Positions 1-9,640 of a stretch of 64,000 nucleotides of DNA are shown in pieces. The stretch's first letter is position 1, and each line of letters begins with the position of its first letter. The notes beneath the pieces were generated by a model. The model had not been told where the DNA came from. It searched no databases and saw only the letters and a list, made by a program, of their open reading frames with translations. The DNA is taken from assembly GCF_000500045.1 (NCBI RefSeq), contig NZ_AYOT01000146.1:405708-469707 (forward strand), given 5' to 3'. The translations under genes were made by a program, and so were the position numbers. The DNA is from Borrelia persica No12 (GTDB lineage Bacteria > Spirochaetota > Spirochaetia > Borreliales > Borreliaceae).

Positions 1-1200
1 TTTATTAGCAAATAAAATAAATTTAATAGGATTAACACCAATCTGAGTTATGTATTTAACTTTATGTGAAACATTCAAATGATAATCCTTAATCCACAAA
101 TTTAACATTTTATTCAAATCAGCAGTATTTGTTTTAAGATCAAGTTGTGCTTTTAATTTAATTGTCTCTTTAAAAAGATTATCCAATCCCATTTTATTAT
201 GTACAGATATTCTTAATACAGGAGAGAAACTTAAAATTGGAAAAAAAAACTTAACACGATCTTTTAAAGCCTCAAAATAACCGCTTTTTGATTTTACAAG
301 ATCCCATTTGGTAAATACAATAATAATTCCCTTACCTCGTTTAGCTGCATAATGAGCAATCTTTTTATCTTGAGATGTTAAATCTTCCTTAACATCAATT
401 AACAAGAAAACAACATCTACCATATCAATTACTCTTAAAGCCCTACTTACAGAATAATGTTCAACAATCTCATTTACTCTTGCACGTCTTCTTATTCCAG
501 CCGTATCAATAAGTTCAAATGTTTGAGAATTTCTTTTAAACTTTGCTCTAATAAAATCTCTTGTAGTACCAGCCATCGAAGATACAATAGAAACTTCATC
601 TCCTGCTAAAAAATTAACAAGTGTAGACTTGCCCGAATTTGGCTTACCTATAATACCAATCTTAACATCAATATGCTCATCATCTGTCAATTTACCCACT
701 GAATCTTTCAAAAAAATTCTTAAATCATTAATTCCCCTTCCATGAGTCGCACTAACTAAAAAATTTTTTTGAAAACCCAATTTTTGAAATTCATAAGCCA
801 AAACTTCCTTATGATTACTATCTATTTTATTTAATACTAAAACCACTTTATTACTATATTTTCTCAATACATCAATCAGTTCATAATCTTCTAGCAATAT
901 TTCATTTACATCTAAAACAAGCAAAATCAAATCTATACTATCAAGCAAGTTGATAACCTTATTAACCACAACCTGACTAAATTCATCCTTTAAAATAGTA
1001 AATCCACCAGCATCAATTAAATAAAACTTATAAGAATTTACTTTGCAGACTTCTCTTACCAAATCTCTAGTAACTCCATAAACTTCACTCGTAATACTTC
1101 TATTTGAACTTAACAGTTTATTAAACAAAGTAGACTTCCCAACATTCGGTCTGCCAACAATAAGCACACTTTTATAATCTTGAATTTTAGCATCAATCAA
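1..1200 (-). CDS. der: Ribosome biogenesis GTPase Der (EngA), 3' end cut by window edge
   Basis: Reading the minus strand inward from position 1200 gives an open frame of 400 codons that runs off the window without a stop. It carries two GTP-binding P-loops, GRPNVGKS near residue 16 and GKPNSGKS near residue 187, the tandem G-domain layout unique to Der, which acts in 50S subunit maturation. The frame at the left edge reads KVKYITQIGVNPIKFILFAN, part of the C-terminal KH-like domain; about 30 residues should lie outside. No ATG precedes the first P-loop. The likely start is TTG at 1198-1200, about 10 nt after an AGAGG. It is divergent from the GerMN gene and is the last visible gene of the leftward ribosomal block. 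Confidence 0.93.
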   Translation of the reverse strand, partial: MIDAKIQDYKSVLIVGRPNVGKSTLFNKLLSSNRSITSEVYGVTRDLVREVCKVNSYKFYLIDAGGFTILKDEFSQVVVNKVINLLDSIDLILLVLDVNEILLEDYELIDVLRKYSNKVVLVLNKIDSNHKEVLAYEFQKLGFQKNFLVSATHGRGINDLRIFLKDSVGKLTDDEHIDVKIGIIGKPNSGKSTLVNFLAGDEVSIVSSMAGTTRDFIRAKFKRNSQTFELIDTAGIRRRARVNEIVEHYSVSRALRVIDMVDVVFLLIDVKEDLTSQDKKIAHYAAKRGKGIIIVFTKWDLVKSKSGYFEALKDRVKFFFPILSFSPVLRISVHNKMGLDNLFKETIKLKAQLDLKTNTADLNKMLNLWIKDYHLNVSHKVKYITQIGVNPIKFILFANK

Positions 1201-1235
1201 AGTTAATCTACCTCTTTCTTTACGCAGACATTTCT

Positions 1236-1256
1236 ATTATAATATCAAATATTATA
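1236..1256. promoter_or_regulatory. Divergent -10 region between der and the GerMN gene
   Basis: TATAAT occurs on the + strand at 1238-1243 and on the - strand at 1236-1241 and 1251-1256, inside an inverted repeat with 8-bp arms (1238-1245 and 1249-1256). This is the only spacer between the two divergent genes, so it probably carries both promoters. No good -35 is visible for either direction. Confidence 0.4.
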
Positions 1257-1286
1257 GTTTTATGCCAATTACAAACGGATATTCAA

Positions 1287-2045
1287 TTGATAAGGAAAAA
1301 AAAGAACAGCAGACGCAAGACAATTAACTTCAACCAAATAGATATATTTTTAATATCATTTGCCATATTTCTGACAGTCATATGTTTATTGCTCATAATA
1401 AAAAGCTCACTAATTAATAATATATTTAATGAACAAATTGACAACAATAACGATTTTGAATTTATAAAATCAACACCCAAGAAAATAGAAGCAAAACTAA
1501 ACAATACAAAAAATGAAACTATAAAAATGGTCAATGATGACAAATTTTTAATAAAACCACCCGAAATAAAAAAAATCACAGAAGAACTTCAACATCAAGA
1601 ACACAAAAATTTACAAAACAAAAAAAAAGTTAAACTGTATTTTATTAAAATCACTCCTGAGGGACATTTTTTAAAACAAAGTGTTAAGAGAAATATATAT
1701 TACAATAAAAATATTCTTAAGAAAACATTACAAGCACTAATTAATGGACCAAATGAATATGAACTTAAAAATAATTTTTTAAGCCTAATTCCTATCAATA
1801 CTCAAATATTAAATTTAAGTATAAATGAAGGTATTGCTCATATCAATTTATCTAAGGAATTTTATGAAAATAGCTTTGGAATAGAAGGGACAATTAATCA
1901 AGTAAAACAAATCATTTCAACATGTCTTGAAATTAAAGGTATTAAAGGAATAACTTTAAAAATTGAAAACAATCCAATAATACTTGAAGATCTAAATTTA
2001 AACTTTTCAGGAATACTAGACAACACAAAGCTTGCTAAATATTAA
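1287..2045 (+). CDS. GerMN-domain exported or membrane-anchored protein
   Basis: Protein of 252 residues with a Lys/Arg-rich N terminus, one hydrophobic segment at about residues 18-42, a polar Lys/Asn-rich linker to about 115, and a GerMN-type domain from about 115 to 235 (a conserved GPN-E turn, then repeated beta strands with NEGIAHINLSKEF). GerMN domains occur in spore-germination and envelope proteins; their biochemical role is not settled, so I assign none here. The only usable start is TTG at 1287 with a weak GGA upstream. The 3' end overlaps the convergent tlyA by 11 bp. Confidence 0.75.
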   Translation: MIRKKKNSRRKTINFNQIDIFLISFAIFLTVICLLLIIKSSLINNIFNEQIDNNNDFEFIKSTPKKIEAKLNNTKNETIKMVNDDKFLIKPPEIKKITEELQHQEHKNLQNKKKVKLYFIKITPEGHFLKQSVKRNIYYNKNILKKTLQALINGPNEYELKNNFLSLIPINTQILNLSINEGIAHINLSKEFYENSFGIEGTINQVKQIISTCLEIKGIKGITLKIENNPIILEDLNLNFSGILDNTKLAKY

Positions 2046-2832
2046 AATCAATATCATCAAGAAATGCAAGTGATTTTACGAGATCTGCCCTACTATCTCT
2101 AGAAACCAAAAACATAAATTCTTGATTTCCTTTCCGACCTTTGGTTGTAAGTTTTAATATACCCTTAATCTGTAGATTATTATCATAAAACTTTTCAATA
2201 ACCTTATTTAATATTTCATTCAAATATTTACTCTCAACTACACCATCAAAATCTTTGATATTTAAATCTAAAAACTTAAGCTCAAATTGAGGTTTAACAA
2301 GAGCAATAATCAATTTATCAGAAAGCTTATCAATCAAATCTGCACATATACCAATTACAGATCTAAAAGACACATCAATAACAGCCAAATTGGGTTGTAT
2401 GTCGAATTGCTTAACATCAAAAATATTAGTTTTTTCAAAAACTCTAACTCTTGGATCAATTCTTAATTTATAAGAAAGTTGATTAAGTCCAACATCAACT
2501 GCATAAACTAATTTTGCACCTTGTTGCAAAAGACAATCCGTAAATCCACCTGTTGAAGCACCAACATCAACACAAATTTTATCTTTAACTATAATTTTAA
2601 ATGCCCCAAGAGACTCAAACAGTTTATGTCCTCCTCTTGAGACAAACTGTTCAGATTTACTCTCAATCAAATCTATTTTACTATTTTTTAATATTACAAC
2701 TTTAGGATTTTTTTCTTTGTGAGAATTAACATATACTCTACCTGTTAAAATTAAAATTCTCAATTCATCTCTTGTTAAATGCAAATAATTCTTGCAAAGA
2801 ACATTTAATAAACTATTTTTGTATCCTCTCAA
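2035..2832 (-). CDS. tlyA: TlyA-family rRNA 2'-O-methyltransferase / hemolysin-like protein
   Basis: 265 residues. An S4 RNA-binding domain (about 1-65, with TRDELRILILTGRVYVN and SRGGHKL) precedes an FtsJ-like Rossmann methyltransferase domain with the SAM motif DVGASTGGFTDCLLQQGA and the Asp-containing VIDVSFRS. TlyA proteins methylate ribose in 16S and/or 23S rRNA. The frame opens at TTG (2830-2832) inside the end of ymdB, giving a 20-bp overlap and translational coupling; there is no ATG near the S4 domain. The start is therefore uncertain by a few codons, the function fairly sure. Confidence 0.85.
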   Translation of the reverse strand: MRGYKNSLLNVLCKNYLHLTRDELRILILTGRVYVNSHKEKNPKVVILKNSKIDLIESKSEQFVSRGGHKLFESLGAFKIIVKDKICVDVGASTGGFTDCLLQQGAKLVYAVDVGLNQLSYKLRIDPRVRVFEKTNIFDVKQFDIQPNLAVIDVSFRSVIGICADLIDKLSDKLIIALVKPQFELKFLDLNIKDFDGVVESKYLNEILNKVIEKFYDNNLQIKGILKLTTKGRKGNQEFMFLVSRDSRADLVKSLAFLDDIDFNI

Positions 2833-3604
2833 TTTTTAAAGCACGTCCTGTATTTAACTGAGAAGTAATAATAACTCCCTGTATAATCACATCCTCTTCA
2901 ACAGTCTCTGTCCTTAAAGACATATACTCAAGTAATCCCTTAAGAGAAATTTCAGGATTAAACCCTATTACAGAATTTAAACTACCAGTCATACCAAGAT
3001 CACTAATATAAGCAGTACCCTTACTTAAGATTCTCTCATCGTGAGTCATTATATGTGTATGAGTTCCCACAACTCCAGTTACCAATCCATTTACAAAATA
3101 TCCAAAACTTTCTTTCTCATAATTACTCTCAGCATGAAAATCAACAAAAATAGTTTTAACTTTATTCTTAATCAGATTTATAACTTTTTTCACATTTTCA
3201 AAAGGATTCTTAACAATAAAAGTCATGCCTAAAAATCCCTGAATATTGATAACAGCAACTTTTTCACCCTTGACATTCAAAATACAATATCCATGTCCTT
3301 CAAGCAAATCTGAAAAATTATTTGGCCTTAATATATATTCCTGCTTATTTAAATATTCTCTTATACTATAATCAGCATAAATGTGATTACCCGTAGTAAT
3401 CACATTCACACCTGTTCTAAATAAATTTTCAGCTATCTCTGGAGTAATTCCAAACCCACCCGAAGAATTCTCTCCATTAACAATTGTCAAATCTATATTA
3501 TATTTATCCTTAAGACCCTTAAGATTAAAGAAAACCTTTTTCAGTCCTCCACTACCTACAATATCTCCAAGTATTAAAGTTCTAATAACACCACTATCTT
3601 GCAT
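2813..3604 (-). CDS. ymdB: YmdB-family metallophosphoesterase (catalytically intact)
   Basis: About 263 residues from ATG 3604; a GTG at 3625 in the same frame would add 7. Family hallmarks are all present: LGDIVG, NGENSSGG, TTGNH, DFHAES and GTHTHIMTHDE, which supply the Asp, Glu, Asn and His ligands of the two-metal site. B. subtilis YmdB hydrolyses 2',3'-cAMP and modulates RNase Y. It lies directly downstream of rny with an 11-bp overlap, supporting a linked role in RNA turnover. A second, degenerate copy of the family lies at 23160-23978. Confidence 0.88.
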   Translation of the reverse strand: MQDSGVIRTLILGDIVGSGGLKKVFFNLKGLKDKYNIDLTIVNGENSSGGFGITPEIAENLFRTGVNVITTGNHIYADYSIREYLNKQEYILRPNNFSDLLEGHGYCILNVKGEKVAVINIQGFLGMTFIVKNPFENVKKVINLIKNKVKTIFVDFHAESNYEKESFGYFVNGLVTGVVGTHTHIMTHDERILSKGTAYISDLGMTGSLNSVIGFNPEISLKGLLEYMSLRTETVEEDVIIQGVIITSQLNTGRALKIERIQK

Positions 3605-5135
3605 ATTCAATAACCCGAGTCTCACGAATAATAGTAACTTTTATCTTACCAGGATATCGCATCTCAGCTTCTATCTTCTTTGCAATATCTCTTGCAAGCA
3701 TAGTAGCCTTCTCATCATTGACCAATAAATTGTCAACAATGATTCTAACTTCACGACCCGCCTGAATTGCATAACACTTTTGAACACCTGAAAATCCGTA
3801 TGCAATCTCTTCAAGTCTCTTAAGTCTAGTTATATAATTATTTAAACTCTCACGCCTTGCTCCAGGACGAGATGCAGAAATAGCATCAGCTATTTGAAGA
3901 ACTATGGCCTCAAAGCTTTCAGGCTTTATCTCATTGTGATGCGAAGCAATAGCATTAACAACAATATCACTCTCTCCACAACTTTGAGCAAGTTCAGCAC
4001 CTGTAATAGCATGTCCCTCACTATTCTCAGAAATACTTTCCATTCCTTTACCAATATCGTGTAAAAGACATGCTCTCTTGACAACAACAGGATCTAATTT
4101 CATCTCTTTAGCTAAAATTTCTCCAATGATTGCTGTTTCTTTTGAATGACTTAAAACATTTTGACCATAACTGCTTCTAAAATAAAGTCTTCCAAGACCT
4201 CTAATAAGTCTCTTATCAAACCCATGTATATTTAAATCAAATACTGCCTTTTCACCTTCCTCAAGAATGATATTGTTAATCTCATTAGTAACACTATGAA
4301 CAATCTCCTCAATTCTTGCAGGATGAATTCTCCCATCTGAAACAAGCCTTTCAAGAGTCCTTTTTGCTATCTCTTTTCTTACTGGATCAAAACAAGATAT
4401 CACAACAGCCTCAGGAGTATCATCAATAATAATATCCGCACCTATTAATGTTTCAAGAACCCTAATATTACGTCCTTCTTTCCCAATAATTCTACCTTTC
4501 ATCTCATCATTAGGAAGTTCAACAGAAGTTACCGTAAATTCAGAACTCACCTCTGTAACTATGCGTTGCATAGTAGAAACCAATATATCTTTAGCAACCT
4601 TATCTGCTAAAAGCTGAGCCTCTTGTTCAGACTTATTAATAATAATTTGAGCATCTCTTTTAGATTCATTTTCAACTCTTTCAATTACAATCTTTCTTGC
4701 TTCCTCTTTTGTAAGACCAGCAATACTTTCTGTTTTCTTAACAAGAGATAATTCCTTCTCACGTATTATTTTTTCTTTTTGCTCAAATTCCTTAAGTTTA
4801 AAATCAATTCTACTCTGCTGTTTATCAAGGGCCGCTATTCTTTTATCTAGAGTTTCTTCTCTTTGTAATAACCTTCTCTCTAAATTAAAGACTTCATTTT
4901 TTCTATCTCTTATCTCCCTATCTTGCTGGTTTTTATCTTTAAGCATTTGAGCTTTTGCATTTGAAATAACTCGCTTTCTTTCATTTTCTATTTCTAAGAC
5001 TGCCTCTTCTTGTACCTTCTTTAGTTTTTTATCTAAATTTAATAAAGAAAATCTACCTAAAATGACTCTTATTATAAAACCTAATATAATACCTAGGACA
5101 CCAGCAAGAATAGAAGAAAAAGTAATATATGACAT
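3594..5135 (-). CDS. rny: Ribonuclease Y (membrane-anchored endoribonuclease)
   Basis: 513 residues from the ATG at 5135, which follows a strong GGGGG Shine-Dalgarno; the frame stays open 10 codons further upstream but without a ribosome site. Domain order: one N-terminal transmembrane helix (about 3-24), a long charged coiled coil (about 25-190), a KH domain with GRIIGKEGRNIRVLE, then an HD phosphohydrolase domain with LLHDIGKG near residue 358 and the paired ASHH. RNase Y starts mRNA decay at the membrane. It sits between rplQ and ymdB in the ribosomal run. Confidence 0.96.
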   Translation of the reverse strand: MSYITFSSILAGVLGIILGFIIRVILGRFSLLNLDKKLKKVQEEAVLEIENERKRVISNAKAQMLKDKNQQDREIRDRKNEVFNLERRLLQREETLDKRIAALDKQQSRIDFKLKEFEQKEKIIREKELSLVKKTESIAGLTKEEARKIVIERVENESKRDAQIIINKSEQEAQLLADKVAKDILVSTMQRIVTEVSSEFTVTSVELPNDEMKGRIIGKEGRNIRVLETLIGADIIIDDTPEAVVISCFDPVRKEIAKRTLERLVSDGRIHPARIEEIVHSVTNEINNIILEEGEKAVFDLNIHGFDKRLIRGLGRLYFRSSYGQNVLSHSKETAIIGEILAKEMKLDPVVVKRACLLHDIGKGMESISENSEGHAITGAELAQSCGESDIVVNAIASHHNEIKPESFEAIVLQIADAISASRPGARRESLNNYITRLKRLEEIAYGFSGVQKCYAIQAGREVRIIVDNLLVNDEKATMLARDIAKKIEAEMRYPGKIKVTIIRETRVIEYAR

Positions 5136-5211
5136 ACAATTACCCCCACTATTCCACCAAACCAATTAAGCATAAACCCTTTAAAAGGACTAACTTAATA
5201 TGTAAAGAATA

Positions 5212-5583
5212 TTACTTTTCTTCTAAGGTTTTATCAACTAGTTCAAGAATTGCCATCTCAGCCGCATCTCCATACCTTTGTCCTAGCTTAATAACCCTAG
5301 TATAACCACCCTTTCTTTCTTTAAAGATAGGGGAAATTTTAGTAAATAATTTATTAAGAATATATTTATCATGTATAAATTTTGATATCTCTCTTCTATT
5401 ATGCACGCTATCAACTTTAGCTCTTGTAATTAACTTCTCAGCAAATCTTCTAACCTCACTTAATTTTGCCTTAGTAGAAGTTATTTTTTCATGCCTAAAG
5501 AGAGAAATCACCATATTTTTTAAAAGTGCTTTTCTATGACTTGATTTTCTATCTAACCTATTAAATCCTACCTTGGTCTTCAT
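5212..5583 (-). CDS. rplQ: 50S ribosomal protein L17
   Basis: 123 residues, the usual length for L17. The N terminus [20 protein letters not shown] aligns with the conserved RKL-R-HR-A region, and the centre has the ITTKAK-like stretch ([20 protein letters not shown]). L17 binds 23S rRNA near the peptide exit. It is the last gene of the alpha-operon segment, 18 bp after rpoA, and is followed by a 76-bp spacer before rny. Confidence 0.97.
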   Translation of the reverse strand: MKTKVGFNRLDRKSSHRKALLKNMVISLFRHEKITSTKAKLSEVRRFAEKLITRAKVDSVHNRREISKFIHDKYILNKLFTKISPIFKERKGGYTRVIKLGQRYGDAAEMAILELVDKTLEEK

Positions 5584-5601
5584 ATAAAAATGGTCTCCCT
5601 T

Positions 5602-6633
5602 CTAATGAGATATTTTATCGTTTTTACTTAATACTTTAAGAGCTTCTGTCTTAGACATTCCCAAAAATAAGCCATAAGCATTAAGCTTTTCAACAATTTC
5701 TTCTAAACTCTTTTTTCCAAAATTTCTTGCTTTTGAAAGTTCCACAGCACTCTTACTAATAAGCTCTCCCAAAGTCTTAACATTTTCCTTAGTTAAACAA
5801 TTAAGAGATCTAACAGACAAATTCAATTTCTCAACACTCATACCAAGTATATCAGAATCTCTAAATTCAGAATACTCAACAGAATGAACAACTTTATCTT
5901 CAAAATTAACCAATGGAAGTAAAAACTCTCTTACTACAGAAGCTGCCTTTTTGATTGCATCCTTAGCACTAATTACACCCGTTGTCCAAATCTCCATAAC
6001 AAGTTTATCATAATCAGATCTCTGTCCAACTCTAGTATCTTCAACAGAATATGTTACTTTTTCTATTGGAGAGAATATAGAGTCAAGAGCAATAGTATTG
6101 ACCTCTTCTAAGTATTTTGCATTTTGTTCAGAAGAAACGTATCCTCTTCCATAATCGATTTGAAATTCAAAATCCAAATTTGCATCACTTGAAAGTGTAG
6201 CAATAACCAAATCTTTATTAAAAACTGCAACACCTTCTCTCTCAAGATAAGCTGCTTTTAAAACATTAGTATCTTTTCCATTAACAGAAAAACTTATTGT
6301 TGTACTAGTAACTCCCTCATCCAATTTTAAATTAATATTTTTAATATTAGCAATTACCTCAAGAGTATCTTCTATAATTCCAGGTATTAAATCAAATTCG
6401 CTTGAAACAATCTTTAAAGATCCACCTTGATTAGATTGAATTCTCATAGCAGAAATAGCATATCCTTCAATAGAAGATAACAAAACACGTCTTAAAGCAT
6501 TTCCAATAGTAACACCAAAACCCTTTTCAAAAGGATATATTATAAATTTTCCATAAGAGCCATTATCTTCTCCCCTTACAAACTCAATCCTATCAGGTAT
6601 AGTAAAATCTTTTAAAAGCTTTCCTAAAGACAT
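5602..6633 (-). CDS. rpoA: RNA polymerase subunit alpha
   Basis: 343 residues. The N-terminal assembly domain includes GFGVTIGNALRRVLLSSIEG (dimer interface) and later KVTYSVEDTRVGQRSDYDKL; the C-terminal domain (about 265-330) has the helix-hairpin-helix that binds UP elements and activators (SLNCLTKENVKTLGELI). It nucleates the beta/beta' assembly. Its place after rpsK and before rplQ is standard, but the usual rpsD gene between rpsK and rpoA is missing from this cluster. Confidence 0.98.
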   Translation of the reverse strand: MSLGKLLKDFTIPDRIEFVRGEDNGSYGKFIIYPFEKGFGVTIGNALRRVLLSSIEGYAISAMRIQSNQGGSLKIVSSEFDLIPGIIEDTLEVIANIKNINLKLDEGVTSTTISFSVNGKDTNVLKAAYLEREGVAVFNKDLVIATLSSDANLDFEFQIDYGRGYVSSEQNAKYLEEVNTIALDSIFSPIEKVTYSVEDTRVGQRSDYDKLVMEIWTTGVISAKDAIKKAASVVREFLLPLVNFEDKVVHSVEYSEFRDSDILGMSVEKLNLSVRSLNCLTKENVKTLGELISKSAVELSKARNFGKKSLEEIVEKLNAYGLFLGMSKTEALKVLSKNDKISH

Positions 6634-6648
6634 TAATAGCTCCTCTAA

Positions 6649-7038
6649 CTAAACTCGTCTAGTTTTTTTGGGTCTACACCCATTATGTGGTATTGGAGTA
6701 ACATCTGAGATTGACTTAACAATGATACCTGACGATCCAACAGCTCGTATGGCAGATTCTCTACCAATTCCTGGACCTTTAACAAAAACATTAACATAAT
6801 TAATACCAAAATCTTTAACTTTAACTAAAGCTGCCTCTGCGGTCATTTGAGCAGCATAAGGAGTTGATTTCTTGGCACCCTTAAAGCCCATTCCACCTGC
6901 ACTTGCCCAAGCTAAAGTATTTCCCCTGATGTCTGACACAGTCACAATTGTATTATTAAAAGTGGCCTGTATATAAACATTACCCTCACCAATACTTCTT
7001 TTTACCTTTCTTTTATTAGTTGACACTTTCGCACTCAA
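6649..7038 (-). CDS. rpsK: 30S ribosomal protein S11
   Basis: 129 residues with the conserved core [20 protein letters not shown] and the C-terminal [13 protein letters not shown]11 lies on the 30S platform near the Shine-Dalgarno duplex. It ends 15 bp before rpoA and starts 30 bp after rpsM. Confidence 0.98.
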   Translation of the reverse strand: MSAKVSTNKRKVKRSIGEGNVYIQATFNNTIVTVSDIRGNTLAWASAGGMGFKGAKKSTPYAAQMTAEAALVKVKDFGINYVNVFVKGPGIGRESAIRAVGSSGIIVKSISDVTPIPHNGCRPKKTRRV

Positions 7039-7068
7039 ACTTCTCCATCCTCCATCAACAAAACAACA

Positions 7069-7446
7069 TTACTTAGCAGCTATCTTTTTATTAGCCACAG
7101 TTTTTCTCTTTCCTTTCCTAGTTCTTGCATTAGTCTTAGTTCTTTGACCTCTTAAGGGCAAACCTTTTCTATGTCTAAGCCCCCTATAACATGCTATATC
7201 CATAAGTCTTTTAATAGACATAGCCAACTCACTCCTAAGTTTTCCTTCAACAACATAGTCATTTTCAATTACTTTTCTAAGCCTATTAACTTCGTCATTA
7301 TCTAAATCTTTAGCTCTCTTTTCTGGCAACACACCTGTTTTTTCACAAATCTCCAAAGCCCTAGCTCTCCCTATTCCATAGATAGAAGTAAGAGCAATTT
7401 GAAGTTGCTTATTATTTGGCAAATCTATTCCTGCAATTCTAGCCAT
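7069..7446 (-). CDS. rpsM: 30S ribosomal protein S13
   Basis: 125 residues with the start [19 protein letters not shown], the helix-two-turn-helix IYGIGRARA and the conserved [21 protein letters not shown]13 sits in the 30S head and contacts L5 and P-site tRNA through its basic tail. It directly follows rpmJ, the typical order. Confidence 0.98.
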   Translation of the reverse strand: MARIAGIDLPNNKQLQIALTSIYGIGRARALEICEKTGVLPEKRAKDLDNDEVNRLRKVIENDYVVEGKLRSELAMSIKRLMDIACYRGLRHRKGLPLRGQRTKTNARTRKGKRKTVANKKIAAK

Positions 7447-7455
7447 TTTTTCCCC

Positions 7456-7569
7456 TTATTTTTGTCTTTGTTTATGTTTAAGATTATCACAAATAATTCT
7501 TAAAACACCTTTTCTCTTTATCACTTTACATTTTTCACAAATCGGCTTTACACTAACTCTAACTTTCAT
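7456..7569 (-). CDS. rpmJ: 50S ribosomal protein L36
   Basis: A 37-codon gene found by translating the rpsM-secY gap: ATG at 7567-7569, TAA at 7456-7458. The product begins [20 protein letters not shown] and ends [11 protein letters not shown]. It keeps the zinc-ribbon ligands C-x2-C, then C and H, so it is the zinc-binding (C+) form. It lies 9 bp after the secY stop, where adk, map and infA intervene in many bacteria. Confidence 0.97.
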
Positions 7570-7578
7570 AAATTACTC

Positions 7579-8883
7579 CTAAATTTTTTGCAAAAACGCA
7601 TATTTTTTGCCAGTTCCACGAGACAATCCTTGAGTCTTTAAATACGCATCAATCTGAATTAATGTATCAAGAGCTACTCCCACCATAATAAGCAATGAAG
7701 AACTACCCATAATCCTTGAAACATCATAAGGAAATCTAAAAATATTTTGCACTAAAAACGGAATAATTGCAATCATGGAAAGAAAAATAGAACCCGAGAA
7801 TAACGTTCTATTCATAATTTTATCCAAATAAGCTTCCATCTCATCTGCCTTTATGCCTGGAATAGTGCCTCCATTTTTTAAAAGATTATTACTTATATCT
7901 TTTGGACTTAACTGTATTTTAGAATAAAAATATGTAAATCCTATTATTAAACATACATTGAGTAATGTATAATAAAGACCATTGGGTCTTAAATAAGACA
8001 AAATTTGTCTTGAAATAACAGAAGTACCAGCAAATCCACTTAAAATCTGCAAAGGCAAAGTAATAAGCACAGATGCAAAAATAACAGGCAAAACACCTGA
8101 AGGATTAAGCTTAATTGGCAAATACGAACTAACAGTATTTCTTGAATTTGCTCTAGCATAATGAATAGCAATCCGTCTTTGCGCCTTGTACTCATATATG
8201 ATTAATATGACAACCAAAATAAAAATACTCAACACTAATATCACAAAAACAGGATTGACATTTTGAGATGGATCTCTCATACTTTGAAACAAATTAAACA
8301 AAGCCGCCTGAAGTCTAACTACTATTCCTGAGAATATTATTAAAGATACACCATTTCCAATTCCTCTCTGATTAATTTGTTCTCCAAGCCATAAAAGAAC
8401 AAAAGTACCTGTTGTAACTGTTAAAATAGCTATAAAGATGTATCTATAAAAAGGTATATTAAGTGCTCCTGGAATACTCTTAGCATAAAGACTAGTAGCA
8501 TATCCTTGAGCTATTGCTGCAACAATGGTTAAATACTTTGTATATTTTTTTATTTTCTTACGTCCATTATCCCCTTCTTGCATCTTTTTTAAAGAAGGAA
8601 AAGAATAAACAAGAAGTTGGATAATAATTGATGCTGAAATATAAGGACCTATGCTAAGCATAAATATGGAAAAATTACTAAAAGCACCACCCGAAAAAAA
8701 GTCAAAATAATTAGTAATTGAAAAATCGGACTGAGATTTAAAATAACTTCTAAGAGCCACAGGATCTATTCCTGGAATTGGCAAATATGAGCCCACTCTA
8801 TAAATAAAAAGAATAAATAGAGTAAATAAAAATTTGCTCCTTAAATCCTTAATTGTAAATAAATTAAAAAACAAACCTTTCAT
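7579..8883 (-). CDS. secY: Preprotein translocase subunit SecY
   Basis: 434 residues with about 10 hydrophobic membrane segments. Family marks include the plug-region text YRVGSYLPIPGIDP near the N terminus and the cytosolic loops GIGNGVSLIIFSGI and DISNNLLKNGGTIPGIKAD. SecY forms the inner-membrane channel for secreted and membrane proteins, here including the many lipoproteins typical of Borrelia. It sits between rplO and rpmJ as in most spc operons. Confidence 0.97.
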   Translation of the reverse strand: MKGLFFNLFTIKDLRSKFLFTLFILFIYRVGSYLPIPGIDPVALRSYFKSQSDFSITNYFDFFSGGAFSNFSIFMLSIGPYISASIIIQLLVYSFPSLKKMQEGDNGRKKIKKYTKYLTIVAAIAQGYATSLYAKSIPGALNIPFYRYIFIAILTVTTGTFVLLWLGEQINQRGIGNGVSLIIFSGIVVRLQAALFNLFQSMRDPSQNVNPVFVILVLSIFILVVILIIYEYKAQRRIAIHYARANSRNTVSSYLPIKLNPSGVLPVIFASVLITLPLQILSGFAGTSVISRQILSYLRPNGLYYTLLNVCLIIGFTYFYSKIQLSPKDISNNLLKNGGTIPGIKADEMEAYLDKIMNRTLFSGSIFLSMIAIIPFLVQNIFRFPYDVSRIMGSSSLLIMVGVALDTLIQIDAYLKTQGLSRGTGKKYAFLQKI

Positions 8884-8895
8884 TCTATTACCATT

Positions 8896-9333
8896 CTAAA
8901 TCAATTTTATACTACAGCCAATTTTTGTTACCAACTCTTCAGCAGACTTTGAAATACGAGAAATTTCAAAGTCTACCTTCTTAGTAAGTTTACCATTAGC
9001 TAAAATCTTGATATTTTTCTTATTTTTACTTATAAGCCCTTTTTCAAGCAAAGTGTCATAATTTACCAAATCTCCAACCTGAAATTTTCTATCTATATCA
9101 CCAAGTCCTACAATCTCATACCTTATCTTATAATCATAATTTGAGAAACCTCTTCTTGGAAGTCTTCTATAAAGAGGAGTCTGACCCCCTTCAAAACCAA
9201 TTTTTGGGGAACTATTTCTAGCCTTCTGTCCCTTCTGTCCTCTACCAGAGGTTTTACCAAGCCCAGATCCTGGACCTCTACCAACAATCTTTCGAGACTT
9301 ATTAGCTCCCAAAGGTCTCTTTAGCTTAACCAT
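8896..9333 (-). CDS. rplO: 50S ribosomal protein L15
   Basis: 145 residues. The glycine- and lysine-rich N terminus ([19 protein letters not shown]) and the signature [18 protein letters not shown] identify L15, a late-assembly protein linking 23S domains. The start overlaps the rpmD stop by 8 bp. Confidence 0.97.
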   Translation of the reverse strand: MVKLKRPLGANKSRKIVGRGPGSGLGKTSGRGQKGQKARNSSPKIGFEGGQTPLYRRLPRRGFSNYDYKIRYEIVGLGDIDRKFQVGDLVNYDTLLEKGLISKNKKNIKILANGKLTKKVDFEISRISKSAEELVTKIGCSIKLI

Positions 9334-9637
9334 CTGCTACCTCCCTTAAAAAAATCATGCTAATTACACTATTAAGCATTCCTTGAAGAGACTTATTTAG
9401 AATATGAGTTCTTCTATCTCCTATTCTCTTAAGACCCAAAGCCTTTAATGTCTTAACCTTAATATCCAATTTTCCAATAAGACTTCTCTTAAGTTCAACT
9501 TCAATCTTAATATCACCCTTAGCAAGAATTTCTCTATTCTGTTCCATGCGTTTAATGAAAGCCTTATTTTTAGACCTAGACCTTGCAGCTTTAAACCTAA
9601 TTTTCTTAAGTTGAAGTCGTAATTTTCTCTTAACCAT
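9326..9637 (-). CDS. rpmD: 50S ribosomal protein L30 with a long basic N-terminal extension
   Basis: 103 residues against about 60 in most bacteria. The L30 core begins near residue 43 ([20 protein letters not shown], then [11 protein letters not shown]). The first 42 residues are an added, very basic segment starting [20 protein letters not shown]. The frame has one clean ATG (9637) right after rpsE, so the extension is not an annotation artefact. The core plus its position between rpsE and rplO make the call firm; the role of the extension is unknown to me. Confidence 0.93.
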   Translation of the reverse strand: MVKRKLRLQLKKIRFKAARSRSKNKAFIKRMEQNREILAKGDIKIEVELKRSLIGKLDIKVKTLKALGLKRIGDRRTHILNKSLQGMLNSVISMIFLREVADG

Positions 9638-9640
9638 AAA

